This document shows positions 29,225-37,741 of a stretch of 64,000 nucleotides of DNA, one piece after another; positions within the stretch are counted from its first letter, which is position 1; each line of letters opens with the position of its first letter. The stretch spans positions 310,001-374,000 of the forward strand of contig NCCZ01000004.1 in the NCBI GenBank assembly GCA_002279935.1, written 5' to 3'. Below the pieces are notes generated by a model. The model saw only the letters and a list, made by a program, of their open reading frames with translations, did not search any database and was not told the origin of the DNA. The DNA comes from Hyphomicrobium sp. 12-62-95. GTDB lineage: Bacteria; Pseudomonadota; Alphaproteobacteria; Rhizobiales; Hyphomicrobiaceae. Position numbers and translations under genes: made by a program.

Positions 29225-30679
29225 GCAGAGACCTGCACGGTCGAACCTGTGAAGATCGACGTGCTCGCGAACGACAACGATTCCGACGGCGATATGCTGA
29301 CGGCCTCGCTGAAGACCAGTGCTGCCAACGGCTCTGTCTCAAAGAACGCGGATGGCACATTCACCTACACCGCGAATGCCGGGTTCATCGGCAACGACAG
29401 CTTCACCTATGAGGCCAGCGACGGCAAGGGTGGCACCGCCATCGGCACCGTCAATGTCACGGTGAAGGCTCCGACCACAATCCATGCTTCGATCGTCGGC
29501 TCGGATGCAGTCAAGGAAGGCGAGACGCAGAGCTATCGCGTTCAGCTCGACCAGGCTGCTGAGAACGACACCTACTACACGATCCAGGTCAACAATGGCT
29601 CGGCGAAGTGGGTGAGCGGCAGCCAGGCCGGCGTCGGCGCGCAGGACATCATGTGGGAGGGCCGCCTGTCGGTCGCCAACATGTACGGGCAGATCCTGTA
29701 CTATAAGTACAATGAAGTGCCGATCGGGACGCAGTTCAACGAAGGCTTCCGCGCGATGGTTGGCCCCGGTGACGCATCCTGGGACTACTCGACCTTCAAG
29801 GACGGTCAGGTGACGGGCCAGACGATCGTTGTGAAAATCCCTGCCGGGCAGACCACTTCGGACTCCTTCGAGGTCAAGGCCTGGAGTGAGAAGATCACCA
29901 CCGACGGCTTCATCCACGCGGCAAATGCTGGTCAGGAAGTGAACGAGACCCTCAAGCTCGACATCACCAACATCAGCGGCGCCGATGCAAACTGCGAGAT
30001 CATCGTCGATAAGGGTGAGCGTACTGTGACGATCACCGATACGACGGCAATCAAGCGCGTGTCTCCGGTCGCACTCGATCTCAACAACGACGGCGAGATC
30101 AATGTAACGGGTGCCACGACGGCGAAGGAGAAGGATGACGACGCCGAACTCGGCCGCACCGTGCAGTTCGACATCGATGCCGACGGCAACGTCGACACGA
30201 TTGAGTGGCTTGCCGGCACGGGTGACGGCCTGCTCGTCGACAACCGCGACGGCAATGCTGCCTCCGACATGAACGGCGCCCGGCTGTTCGGTGACGAGGG
30301 CGGCAAGTACGCCAACGGGTACGACAAGCTGGCCCTGCTGGACGCCGACAAGGACGGCCAGCTTGCTGGCGCCGAACTTGACGGTCTGCAGGTCTGGGTC
30401 GACAACGGCGACGCCGTTGTTCAGGACGGCGAACTGAAGTCTCTGGCTGATGCGGGCATTGCGACCGTCTCGACGAAGATGGGTCTCGTCACCGATGCGT
30501 CGGGCCGCGAGCTGATGCAGTCGACGGCAACCGCCGCTGACGGCAGCATCATCCTGACGGAAGACGTCTGGTTCGCGGAAGATGCGGGTGCTGCCACGCA
30601 GGTTTCGATGACCGATGACAATGCCTGCACGAATCTCTGCACCATCGACCCCAACCACGACCTGATGAACGCAGCGTAA
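29225..30679 (+). pseudogene. Same-frame C-terminal part of the large surface protein after the amber codon
   Basis: The frame continues without shift from the TAG to TAA at 30677-30679. A possible GTG start at 29249 has no clear ribosome site. The first ~85 residues complete the cadherin-like domain broken by the stop (IDVLANDNDSDGD, FIGNDSFTYEASDGKGG). A ~200-residue unrecognised region follows. Then come Asp-rich calcium-binding loops (DLNNDGEINV, DIDADGNVD, LDADKDGQL) and a C-terminal stretch that should contain the type I secretion signal. A single C-to-A change, TCG to TAG, would explain the break. Read through, the protein would be about 1,381 residues. Confidence 0.7.
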
Positions 30680-30706
30680 CCGCTGCGCAATCGAAGAAAA
30701 ACTGGA

Positions 30707-30735
30707 AGGCCCGCTCTTTGTGGCGGGCCTTTCGC
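30707..30735 (+). terminator. Rho-independent terminator after the surface protein gene
   Basis: AGGCCCGC at 30707-30714 pairs with GCGGGCCT at 30723-30730, followed by a short T-rich stretch, about 28 bases after the stop codon. Confidence 0.8.
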
Positions 30736-30778
30736 TGTTTGAAGGGCCGACGACCTCGCGCCGTGACGTAGAACGCGT

Positions 30779-30836
30779 CCCAAGCTGAGGGTCGCAGGTT
30801 CGAGACCTGCCGGGATCGCCAGCGGGGGGATCGCCA
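30779..30836 (+). repeat. tRNA 3'-end remnant, probable attachment-site scar
   Basis: 30779-30821 aligns without gaps to the last 43 bases of the tRNA-Arg at 21131-21207. GGTCGCAGGTTC and CCTGCCGGGATCGCCA are identical, and differences lie in the anticodon region and T-loop. The T-arm and acceptor 3' strand are intact, but no matching 5' acceptor or D-arm precedes it, so it is not a working tRNA. GGGATCGCCA is repeated again at 30827-30836. It may derive from the tRNA-Arg or from another tRNA such as one with a CCC anticodon. Confidence 0.75.
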
Positions 30837-31043
30837 CCGCGCTGCCCGCTCCGCAGCCGTGTGCACAAGTCCCCCGCAGTTGCATCCCATTTCTCCCGGC
30901 AGCCGCCTTTCAATCGCCCGAACGCCGGTCCGCCAGATTCCCGGGCAGCTTTTTGGGCGGACTGATCAAATGTTGTGCGACACCCCGCCGCGCCTAAGGG
31001 GTGAGCAGCAGTCAACCAGCGGAAAAACCTAAGAAATCCTGAC
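30837..31043. other. Intergenic stretch after the tRNA remnant
   Basis: This forms part of the 483-base gap between the surface protein and the ammonium transporter. Apart from the terminator, tRNA remnant and sigma-54 promoter listed separately, I see no gene or structure in it. Confidence 0.5.
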
Positions 31044-31059
31044 TGGCACGCCCTTTGCC
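31044..31059 (+). promoter_or_regulatory. Sigma-54 (-24/-12) promoter upstream of the ammonium transporter
   Basis: TGGCAC at 31044-31049, five bases, then TTGCC at 31055-31059, matches the sigma-54 consensus TGGCAC-N5-TTGCW except for the last base. It lies 102 bases before the start codon. NtrC-dependent nitrogen control of amt is the usual reason for such a promoter. Confidence 0.75.
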
Positions 31060-31161
31060 TTAACTGACACGAGGATTATTTTCCTGTCGGGAAAATTCTC
31101 AGGCCACTTCCCAGCCTTCGGGGGGTGACGAGTTGGGGCTTAAACAAGAGAGCGCAGGGAC

Positions 31162-32481
31162 ATGGAGCAACAGATAGCCGACCTAACGGCCAAGCTGGCT
31201 GCACTTGAAGCATCGACTAAAATGTCGGGGACCATCAATTCCGAAGTCTTTTACTGGTGGTGTATCGCGTTGATGATCGTCATCCACGCGGGATTCCTCG
31301 CCTACGAAATGGGAGCCTCGCGGGCCAAAAACGTGCTGGCCTCGGGCATCAAGAACATCCTCGCCTTCGCCTTCATCGTTCCCACCTTCTTCTTCTTCGG
31401 CTGGTGGATCTACCTCGCCTTCCCCGCCGGCCTCACGGTCGCCGACGCCGCCGCTGACGGCCTGCCATGGGCTCAGAAAATGGGTCCCAATCTAGCCGAC
31501 AACGCCACCGGCATCTTCTGGGGCGCCTTCGCGCTCTTTGCTGCAACCACAGCATCGATCATGTCCGGTGCCGTCATCGAACGCATCCGCATGACGGGCT
31601 TCATCATCCTCGCGATCTTCCTGGGCTCCGTCGTCTGGATCCTCGGCGCCTCGTGGGGCTGGCATCCGACGGGCTGGTTGACGACCGAGTTCGGCTTCCA
31701 CGACGTCGGCGCCGCGGGCTGCGTGCACTTGATCGCCGGTGCCTTCGCGCTCGGCGTTCTGATCAATCTCGGCCCGCGCATTGGCAAGTTCAACGCTGAT
31801 GGCACGGCCAACGAGATCGGTGGCCACAACATGCCAATGACGGTGATCGGGCTCATGCTCATCATCGTCGGCTTCTTCGGCTTCCTCGGCGGCTGCATCA
31901 TCTACGTCAACGGCGGCCAGTGGACGAACATCTACGGTCAGCCCACGACACTCTCGGCCTTCTCCTTCAACACGCTGATGGGCTTCTGCGGCGGTCTGAT
32001 CGGCGCATGGGTCAAGACGCGTGATCCCTTCTGGATGATGTCGGGTGGCCTCGTCGGCATCATTTCGGCTGCCGCCGGACTGGACGTCTGGTATCCGCCG
32101 CTCGCTTTCGCCATCGGCTTCTTCGGCGCCTTCATGGCTCCGATCGTCGCCAAGATGGTCGAAAAAGCTGGCATCGACGATGCCGTCGCCGCCGTCGCCG
32201 TGCATGGCTGGGGTGGTCTGTGGGGTGTCGTCGCCTGCGGACTTTTCGCAGCGGGCTATCCCAACATCAACGACATGCCGCCGGTCTCACTGATCGGTCA
32301 GCTCGTCGGCGCTGGTGTGTTCTTGGCCCTCGGCTTCGGCTCCGGCTTCATCCTGTCGCTGGTGCTGAAGATGTTTGGCCTCCTTCGCGTTCCGCCAAAC
32401 TCGGAAATCCTCGGTCTCGACAAGACCAAGGTTCCGCTAGCGGCCTATCCCGAAGGCCTTCGCGCCATGCCGGCTGAGTAA
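31162..32481 (+). CDS. amt: Ammonium transporter (Amt family)
   Basis: A 439-residue Amt protein with 11 predicted membrane helices that conducts ammonium into the cell. The twin histidines of the pore are visible in GCVHLIAGAFAL and AVHGWGGLWGVVACG. SIMSGAVIERIR and SFNTLMGFCGG are also typical. The N-terminal ~20 residues are a short charged helix (QQIADLTAKLAALEAS) not usual in AmtB. No glnK follows; instead a 59-residue membrane protein begins 36 bases downstream. Expression is probably under sigma-54/nitrogen control from the promoter at 31044. Confidence 0.92.
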   Translation: MEQQIADLTAKLAALEASTKMSGTINSEVFYWWCIALMIVIHAGFLAYEMGASRAKNVLASGIKNILAFAFIVPTFFFFGWWIYLAFPAGLTVADAAADGLPWAQKMGPNLADNATGIFWGAFALFAATTASIMSGAVIERIRMTGFIILAIFLGSVVWILGASWGWHPTGWLTTEFGFHDVGAAGCVHLIAGAFALGVLINLGPRIGKFNADGTANEIGGHNMPMTVIGLMLIIVGFFGFLGGCIIYVNGGQWTNIYGQPTTLSAFSFNTLMGFCGGLIGAWVKTRDPFWMMSGGLVGIISAAAGLDVWYPPLAFAIGFFGAFMAPIVAKMVEKAGIDDAVAAVAVHGWGGLWGVVACGLFAAGYPNINDMPPVSLIGQLVGAGVFLALGFGSGFILSLVLKMFGLLRVPPNSEILGLDKTKVPLAAYPEGLRAMPAE

Positions 32482-32517
32482 CGCCTGAACCTCACACTCA
32501 CATCGGAGAACCACACC

Positions 32518-32697
32518 ATGAACACGTCACCGATCACGAAGTGGGACGGAGCCACGGCCTACTTCACCTTCGCCGACAACCCGACGGTTATGCTTGGTCT
32601 GCTCGCACTTTCGGCGGTCATCGTTGTCGGCTCCATCATCTTCGGCGCCTTCCACGAGAAGGAGTGCTACGTGAAGGTCGAGAACGGCAAGCACTGA
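32518..32697 (+). CDS. Small single-helix membrane protein downstream of amt
   Basis: 59 residues with one hydrophobic helix (VMLGLLALSAVIVVGSIIFGAF, about residues 25-46) and a short charged C terminus ending CYVKVENGKH. A CGGAGAA site precedes the ATG. The spacing to amt suggests co-transcription. I do not recognise the family. A role as an accessory subunit of the transporter is possible but rests on position only. Confidence 0.7.
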   Translation: MNTSPITKWDGATAYFTFADNPTVMLGLLALSAVIVVGSIIFGAFHEKECYVKVENGKH

Positions 32698-33051
32698 CGC
32701 CAACGGAATGGCCGGCCGCTGGGCCAATATCCCCGGCGCCCCCATCTCCCATCACGCGGCGAAACAGCCGCCACAATGTTCCGCACCTGCCGGGGAGAGG
32801 CACCCCAGCCGGCGGGCGCGACAAGCGAGGCCTCGGGAGCGGACGCCCGGGGCCTCGACTTATTTAAGCCGACCCCGCTAGACATTGACTCGCCGATATA
32901 TTTTTTTCCTCTGATGAAAAATTTTTGACATCGTTGAATTACTGTGCATCCTTTCGTCGCACGTTGGGTGGGCTATCCGACTGTCGGCCCCCGAACGCCG
33001 TGACAACCAAACAAGCTTGCGACACAGCGGGCGGCATGGGGGAAGCTCAGG
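32698..33051. other. Intergenic region before the APC permease
   Basis: 354 bases with no convincing gene. A TTGACA at 32925-32930 lies in an AT-rich stretch and could be a -35 element, but no good -10 follows at the right distance. Confidence 0.4.
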
Positions 33052-34794
33052 ATGACTGCGATCACAACGGGTGCCCAACCGGGCACCGAGAACACGATGT
33101 TGCGCACCATCGATTGGCGAGGTGCATTCTGGATTGCGAGCGGCGTTCCCGCTCTCGTGCTGATCTCAATTGGCGGCATGGGCTCCACGGCGGGCAAAGT
33201 CGCATTCGTGGTCTGGATTATTTCCGTGATCATGGGATTTCTGCAGGCTTTCAGCTACGCTGAGATTGCGGGTCTATTTCACAGCAAATCCGGTGGTGCC
33301 GCTGTTTTCGGTGCCGCCGCTTGGCTGCGCTACAGCAAATTCATCGCCCCGCTATCGGTCTGGTGTAATTGGTTTGCCTGGACACCGGTCTTATCGCTCG
33401 GCTGCGCAATTGCCGCCGGCTATATCCTGAACGCCATCGCCCCGATCCCGACATTCGGTCTCGAATCTCCCGAAGTCCAGGCTTGGCTCAAAGATACCGC
33501 GAACGCCGCAGCCATTGCCGGCAAGTCCGGTCAAGAAGCAGCTACCGTGGCTGCCGCAGCGCTCAGCGAAGCCGCGACACCTTGGATTCGCTCCTTCAAG
33601 GTCCTCCAGTTCTCGCTCTTCGGCCTTGCCAACATTGAGGTCGGCGCCACGTTCTTCATCGGCGCAATTCTGATGCTCGTCACGTTCGCGATCCAGCATC
33701 GCGGCGTTCTTGGTACAGCGCAGGTTCAAAAATACATCGGACTTCTGGTTCTCATTCCGATGACCATCGTCGGCGTGGTGCCCTTCTTCAATGGCGGCAT
33801 CAACTACGACAACTATACGCCGCTCGTCCCGCCAACCGGCGACTGGAGCAACGCAGGCTGGACTTACGTCCTAGGCGCCCTCTTCATCGCTGCGTGGTCG
33901 ACCTACGCGTTCGAGACAGCCGTCTGCTACACGCGCGAATTCAAGAACCCGGCCACCGACACGTTCAAAGCCATCTTCTGGGCTGGCCTTGTTTCGGTGG
34001 CGCTGTACTCGCTGGTTGCTGCGTCTTTTCAGGGTCATTTGGGCATTGAGGGAATGACTGCACCCGGCATCGTTGACGGGACCGGCGTCGCGGCAGCCAT
34101 GGGCAACATGGTCGGTGGTGGCAATGTCTATGTCACGCATCTGCTCGAGATGATGATGATCCTGGCCTTGATTCTCGCCATCATGATGGCAATGGCGGGC
34201 TCCTCGCGCACGCTCTATCAGGGCTCGGTCGACGGCTGGCTCCCGAAGTATCTGAGCCATGTGAACGAGCACGGTGCGCCCACGCGCGCCATGTGGACCG
34301 ATCTCGTCTTCAATCTGGGTCTGCTGACGTTCGCAGCCTCGGACGCAACCGCCTACTACTTCATTCTCGCGATCTCGAACGTCGGCTACATCATCTTCAT
34401 ATTTCTCAATCTGCAGGCCACGTGGATCCACCGCATCGATAGCCCGGATATTCCGCGCCCCTATCGCGCCCCCACACTGCTGATCGGGATCAATGCGATC
34501 CTCGGCTTCGTCAACTTGGTGTTTATGGGTGCAGGCGCCAAGGTCTGGGGCAATGAGAACGTCTTGTTCTACGGCCTAGGATTCGCAGCTCTCATTCTGC
34601 CAGTGTTTGTGTTCCGTCATTACATTCAGGACGGCGGCAAATTCCCACCGGAAATGCTCGCCGAATTGAATCTCAAAGGACAGGACCTAGGTGAGCGAAA
34701 AGCAGGCATATTGCCCTATATAACGCTCATTCTTGCGGCAGCTGTCGTCTTGACGTCCCACTATTACTTCCAACTCCCGCCGCCCGCATCATAA
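33052..34794 (+). CDS. APC-superfamily amino acid/amine permease
   Basis: A 580-residue permease with about 12 membrane helices. The N-terminal GAFWIASGVPALVLISIGGMGSTAGK segment and the conserved QAFSYAEIAGLFHSKSGGAAVF are typical of APC transporters. An unusual soluble insert lies near residues 130-185 (ESPEVQAWLKDTANAAAIAGKS and after), Ala-rich and probably extracytoplasmic. It is immediately upstream of the di/trimethylamine demethylation operon, which has no other transporter, so it may import a methylated amine or related compound. That substrate is inferred. A perfect hairpin follows the stop. Confidence 0.85.
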   Translation: MTAITTGAQPGTENTMLRTIDWRGAFWIASGVPALVLISIGGMGSTAGKVAFVVWIISVIMGFLQAFSYAEIAGLFHSKSGGAAVFGAAAWLRYSKFIAPLSVWCNWFAWTPVLSLGCAIAAGYILNAIAPIPTFGLESPEVQAWLKDTANAAAIAGKSGQEAATVAAAALSEAATPWIRSFKVLQFSLFGLANIEVGATFFIGAILMLVTFAIQHRGVLGTAQVQKYIGLLVLIPMTIVGVVPFFNGGINYDNYTPLVPPTGDWSNAGWTYVLGALFIAAWSTYAFETAVCYTREFKNPATDTFKAIFWAGLVSVALYSLVAASFQGHLGIEGMTAPGIVDGTGVAAAMGNMVGGGNVYVTHLLEMMMILALILAIMMAMAGSSRTLYQGSVDGWLPKYLSHVNEHGAPTRAMWTDLVFNLGLLTFAASDATAYYFILAISNVGYIIFIFLNLQATWIHRIDSPDIPRPYRAPTLLIGINAILGFVNLVFMGAGAKVWGNENVLFYGLGFAALILPVFVFRHYIQDGGKFPPEMLAELNLKGQDLGERKAGILPYITLILAAAVVLTSHYYFQLPPPAS

Positions 34795-34822
34795 GCAGCG
34801 GATCGAGCAACAAAAATACGTT

Positions 34823-34848
34823 GGGCCGTGCAGAGAAATGCACGGCCC
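34823..34848 (+). terminator. Hairpin after the APC permease
   Basis: GGGCCGTGCA at 34823-34832 pairs perfectly with 34839-34848 around a GAGAAA loop. There is no strong T run, so it may be a weak terminator or a 3'-stabilising element. Confidence 0.6.
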
Positions 34849-34888
34849 ATCCCCATTTCAATCGCACTGGAAAAATGATGCGATAAGG

Positions 34889-34916
34889 TTGCGTCCCAAC
34901 TAGCCTTTGCTATAGT
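34889..34916 (+). promoter_or_regulatory. Probable sigma-70 promoter of the dmm-tmm-tdm operon
   Basis: TTGCGT at 34889-34894 and TATAGT at 34911-34916 are separated by 16 bases. The expected transcript begins near 34923 and leaves a ~128-base leader before the chosen dmmA start. Confidence 0.55.
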
Positions 34917-35050
34917 AGAGAGAATAAAAGTTTACTGGCGAGCAACGATCGGTGGATGATGCAAATGAATTGGCTCATCAGCCCTCGCCTAAGTCGGATC
35001 GGATCGGCCCTTTTTGGGCGGATCACTGTGGGGCTAGCCGAGGGAGATCG

Positions 35051-35656
35051 ATGCTAAGTCCAGGGATCATCAGCAGACCGGTTTACGGGGGACTCCAACC
35101 GGACCTTCGCGCCAAGCACAACTTACTCGTTGTCGAGGGCGAAGGGGCCGCCGCGGTCCTCGAGTTGGCAACCAAGGCACCGCCCGAATTCTTCGCCAAA
35201 GCAACGCTGCTATATTGTCCAGCGGGTTCCGCCGGCAAAGATTACGAAAAGCAGCTCGAAGCGCTGCAACCCAAGGCGTTCTGGACCTTTCCCACACCAG
35301 CCACCGTCATGTTCCGCCTGAAGGGCGTGTTGCAAACGGCCACCATGGGCACGCGCCTTTATGTAACCGGCACCGAGCCCTTTATCGGCCTCGCGCTCAA
35401 GGAAGCGCTCGAAGCCGGCATCGATCACAAGTCGCTCATCACCGAACACCGCGGGTCTGCCAAGCGGCGCGTGCAATGCGTGCACTGCAAGGGCTTCACC
35501 GAAAACGTCACAACAAACCCCGCCAAATGCAGCCACTGTGGTCTCAACCTGCTTGTGCGCGATCACTATTCCCGCCGTCTCGGCGCTTTCCAGGGAGTCT
35601 GCATCGACGCCGAAGTGCCCGGTGAAGCGCCCGCGCCCGAGGAGATCTTTCCATGA
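35051..35656 (+). CDS. dmmA: Dimethylamine monooxygenase small subunit (DmmA-like, zinc-ribbon end)
   Basis: A 201-residue protein of the DmmA family, a subunit of the dimethylamine monooxygenase complex. The C-terminal part holds two CxxC pairs (QCVHCKGF, KCSHCGLN), a probable zinc ribbon or metal site, followed by VRDHYSRRLGAFQGV. The start at 35051 has an AGGGAGATCG site; an upstream GTG at 34952 is open but lacks one. The stop overlaps the dmmB start (ATGA). Subunit letters differ between publications, so the symbol follows gene order. Confidence 0.8.
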   Translation: MLSPGIISRPVYGGLQPDLRAKHNLLVVEGEGAAAVLELATKAPPEFFAKATLLYCPAGSAGKDYEKQLEALQPKAFWTFPTPATVMFRLKGVLQTATMGTRLYVTGTEPFIGLALKEALEAGIDHKSLITEHRGSAKRRVQCVHCKGFTENVTTNPAKCSHCGLNLLVRDHYSRRLGAFQGVCIDAEVPGEAPAPEEIFP

Positions 35657-36621
35657 GCGGGGAAGCCGAATTCCGCGTCCGCGTCGCCGAAACTGAAACC
35701 GTCGCTGACGGCATTCGCCGCCTCCGTCTGGTGCCGCTCGGCCGCGCCGCATTGCCGCTTTTTTCAGGCGGCGCCCACACCGTGCTGACCATGCAGGATG
35801 AGGATCGCGTTCTGCGCAATCCCTATTCGCTGATGGGCTCGCCCTTCGATCCCTCAAGCTACCAGATCAGCGTTCTGCGAACCCGCGACTCGCGCGGCGG
35901 CTCAATCTTCGTCCATGACAAGCTGAAAGAGGGCAGCGAACTCTCCATCACCGCGCCCGTCAATCTCTTCCCCATAGATCGCCGCGCCCGCCGCCATCTG
36001 CTCATCGCCGGTGGCATCGGCATCACGCCCTTCATGGCCATGATGGAGCAACTCGAACGCGAAGAGCTACCGTTCGAATTGCACTACGGCATGCGGTCGA
36101 AATCCGGCGGTGCCTATTGGAGCGCGCTGCGCGACACCTATGGCCGCCGCATCAATACCTACTTCGACGATGCGCAGCAGAAAATCCCGCTGACCCGCCT
36201 TCTCGAAAACCAGCCGCTCGGCACGCACCTCTATGTCTGCGGTCCCGCCGCCATGATCGATTGGGTTTTATGCGAAGCCCGCGAAGCCGGATGGCCCGAG
36301 GAAAATGTTCACTTCGAGCGCTTCTCAGCGCCGCCCGCCGGCGCACCGTTCACCATCGAACTCGCCAAAACTGGCCGCACGATCGACGTCAAGCCGACCC
36401 AGAGCATACTTGAAGCCATCGAAGCCGCGGGCCTAACGGTGCCGTTTCTGTGCCGCGGCGGCGCTTGCGGCCAATGCGAAACGCACGTCGTCTCATGCAC
36501 AGGCGCCATCGAACACAACGATCACTTCCTCACCGAAGCCGAGAAAGCCTCGGGCGGCAAAATCATGATCTGCGTGTCGCGCCTTAAAAGCGCTGGCAGC
36601 CGCATCCTTCTCGACCTCTAG
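35653..36621 (+). CDS. dmmB: Dimethylamine monooxygenase reductase subunit (flavin and 2Fe-2S)
   Basis: A 322-residue PDR/VanB-type oxidoreductase. The flavin-binding domain has RNPYSLMG. The NAD-binding part has LLIAGGIGITPFMAMM and LYVCGPAAMID. A plant-type ferredoxin domain ends the protein, with cysteines 267, 272, 275 and 307 in the C-x4-C-x2-C-x31-C pattern. It passes electrons from NAD(P)H to the heme subunit. It overlaps dmmA by four bases and is 17 bases from dmmC. Confidence 0.9.
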   Translation: MSGEAEFRVRVAETETVADGIRRLRLVPLGRAALPLFSGGAHTVLTMQDEDRVLRNPYSLMGSPFDPSSYQISVLRTRDSRGGSIFVHDKLKEGSELSITAPVNLFPIDRRARRHLLIAGGIGITPFMAMMEQLEREELPFELHYGMRSKSGGAYWSALRDTYGRRINTYFDDAQQKIPLTRLLENQPLGTHLYVCGPAAMIDWVLCEAREAGWPEENVHFERFSAPPAGAPFTIELAKTGRTIDVKPTQSILEAIEAAGLTVPFLCRGGACGQCETHVVSCTGAIEHNDHFLTEAEKASGGKIMICVSRLKSAGSRILLDL

Positions 36622-36638
36622 CAACGGAACATCGCGCC

Positions 36639-37679
36639 ATGGGCCTCGCCTTCAAGAACGAAACGTTCCGCGACGATTTCACATTTTCCAACAGCCCGGC
36701 GGCGATTCTCCGGTTTCCATTCCCGTTCCACGAAGACCGTTACATGTACACGGTCAACATCGAGCCGCATCTGCCGGGCCCCAAGGGCTCGGCTTATGAA
36801 TTCCCCATCGATATCGACGAGCACTATTTGTCCGACATGCGCGACCGCGCGCTCGTCCTCAAAGAAGATCCCCTCCGCTGCCAGTCGCTCCCCCACATGC
36901 TCACCGCCGAGTGGGACCTCGTCGAACTCCTGATGACCTCGATGTCGGAGAGCTATCCGGAACACTTCACGCTGACGCGCGAGGGCGACAACTGGCACTG
37001 GATCAACCGCCCAATGGGCATTGATCAGACGTTCACCTTCGGCGATGTCGCGACCCTGCCCTACCGCCCGATGGAATACATTACGCGCCAATGTCAGGGC
37101 GATTTCTGCCTGCTCGACCAGCGCGACGGCGACCTCTGGATGGATGCTGGTATCGTCACGTCCCAGGCCGATTGGTCGCTCGATTTCGATGTCGGCATGA
37201 GCTTCAAGGAGTGGCACGCACCCGTGCCGATGGCGCACGAAGTCGGCGTCTTTGATCGCGCGCTGAAATTCCTGCTCAACATGCAGCAGGGCAAACCCGT
37301 CCGCCGCCTCAACTGGACGATGACCATCAATCCCCGCCTCGATACCAGTCCAGAAAATTACCATAAGTGGGGCAAGGACCGGACAACGGTCACGCCCGAG
37401 AACGTTGGCAACAAGGTCCACCTGCGCGTCGAGCTGCAAGGCCTGTGGCGTCTGCCGCGCTCCAACGCCATCGTGTTCTCGATCCGCGGCTATCTCATCA
37501 AGATGGATGAACTTGTGACCGTGCCGAAGTGGGGCCGCCGCCTGCATCGCGTGCTGAAATCCCTGCCCGACGCCATCGCCGACTACAAAGGCACGACGCG
37601 CTACCGCCAGACCACCATCGATTGGCTCGCCAAGTACGACGACGGTGCGCCAACCTCCAAGGGATGCTGGCCCGATTGA
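36639..37679 (+). CDS. dmmC: Heme-dependent oxidative N-demethylase subunit (DUF3445)
   Basis: A 346-residue DUF3445 protein, the catalytic heme subunit of oxidative N-demethylases that convert dimethylamine to methylamine and formaldehyde. Typical strings are RFPFPFHEDRYMYTVNI near the N terminus, WHWINRPMG, RPMEYITRQCQGDFCLL and the C-terminal LNWTMTINPRLDTSPEN. Length is normal. In the literature the same subunit is sometimes given another letter. It sits between the reductase and tmm. Confidence 0.87.
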   Translation: MGLAFKNETFRDDFTFSNSPAAILRFPFPFHEDRYMYTVNIEPHLPGPKGSAYEFPIDIDEHYLSDMRDRALVLKEDPLRCQSLPHMLTAEWDLVELLMTSMSESYPEHFTLTREGDNWHWINRPMGIDQTFTFGDVATLPYRPMEYITRQCQGDFCLLDQRDGDLWMDAGIVTSQADWSLDFDVGMSFKEWHAPVPMAHEVGVFDRALKFLLNMQQGKPVRRLNWTMTINPRLDTSPENYHKWGKDRTTVTPENVGNKVHLRVELQGLWRLPRSNAIVFSIRGYLIKMDELVTVPKWGRRLHRVLKSLPDAIADYKGTTRYRQTTIDWLAKYDDGAPTSKGCWPD

Positions 37680-37741
37680 GCAGACGCCGTCCCCAATAAC
37701 AACAACGCGCATTCACAGCTGACGAGAAGGACAGTCGATCC

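Noticed and set aside
30745..30821. A complete second tRNA gene
   Set aside because: Only the T-arm and 3' acceptor strand are good. No 5' acceptor strand pairs with CGGGATC and no proper D-arm or anticodon stem precedes it.
29339..31015. Long minus-strand frame across the end of the surface protein and the tRNA remnant
   Set aside because: It is antisense to recognisable cadherin-like and calcium-binding repeats, with no ribosome site or family resemblance.
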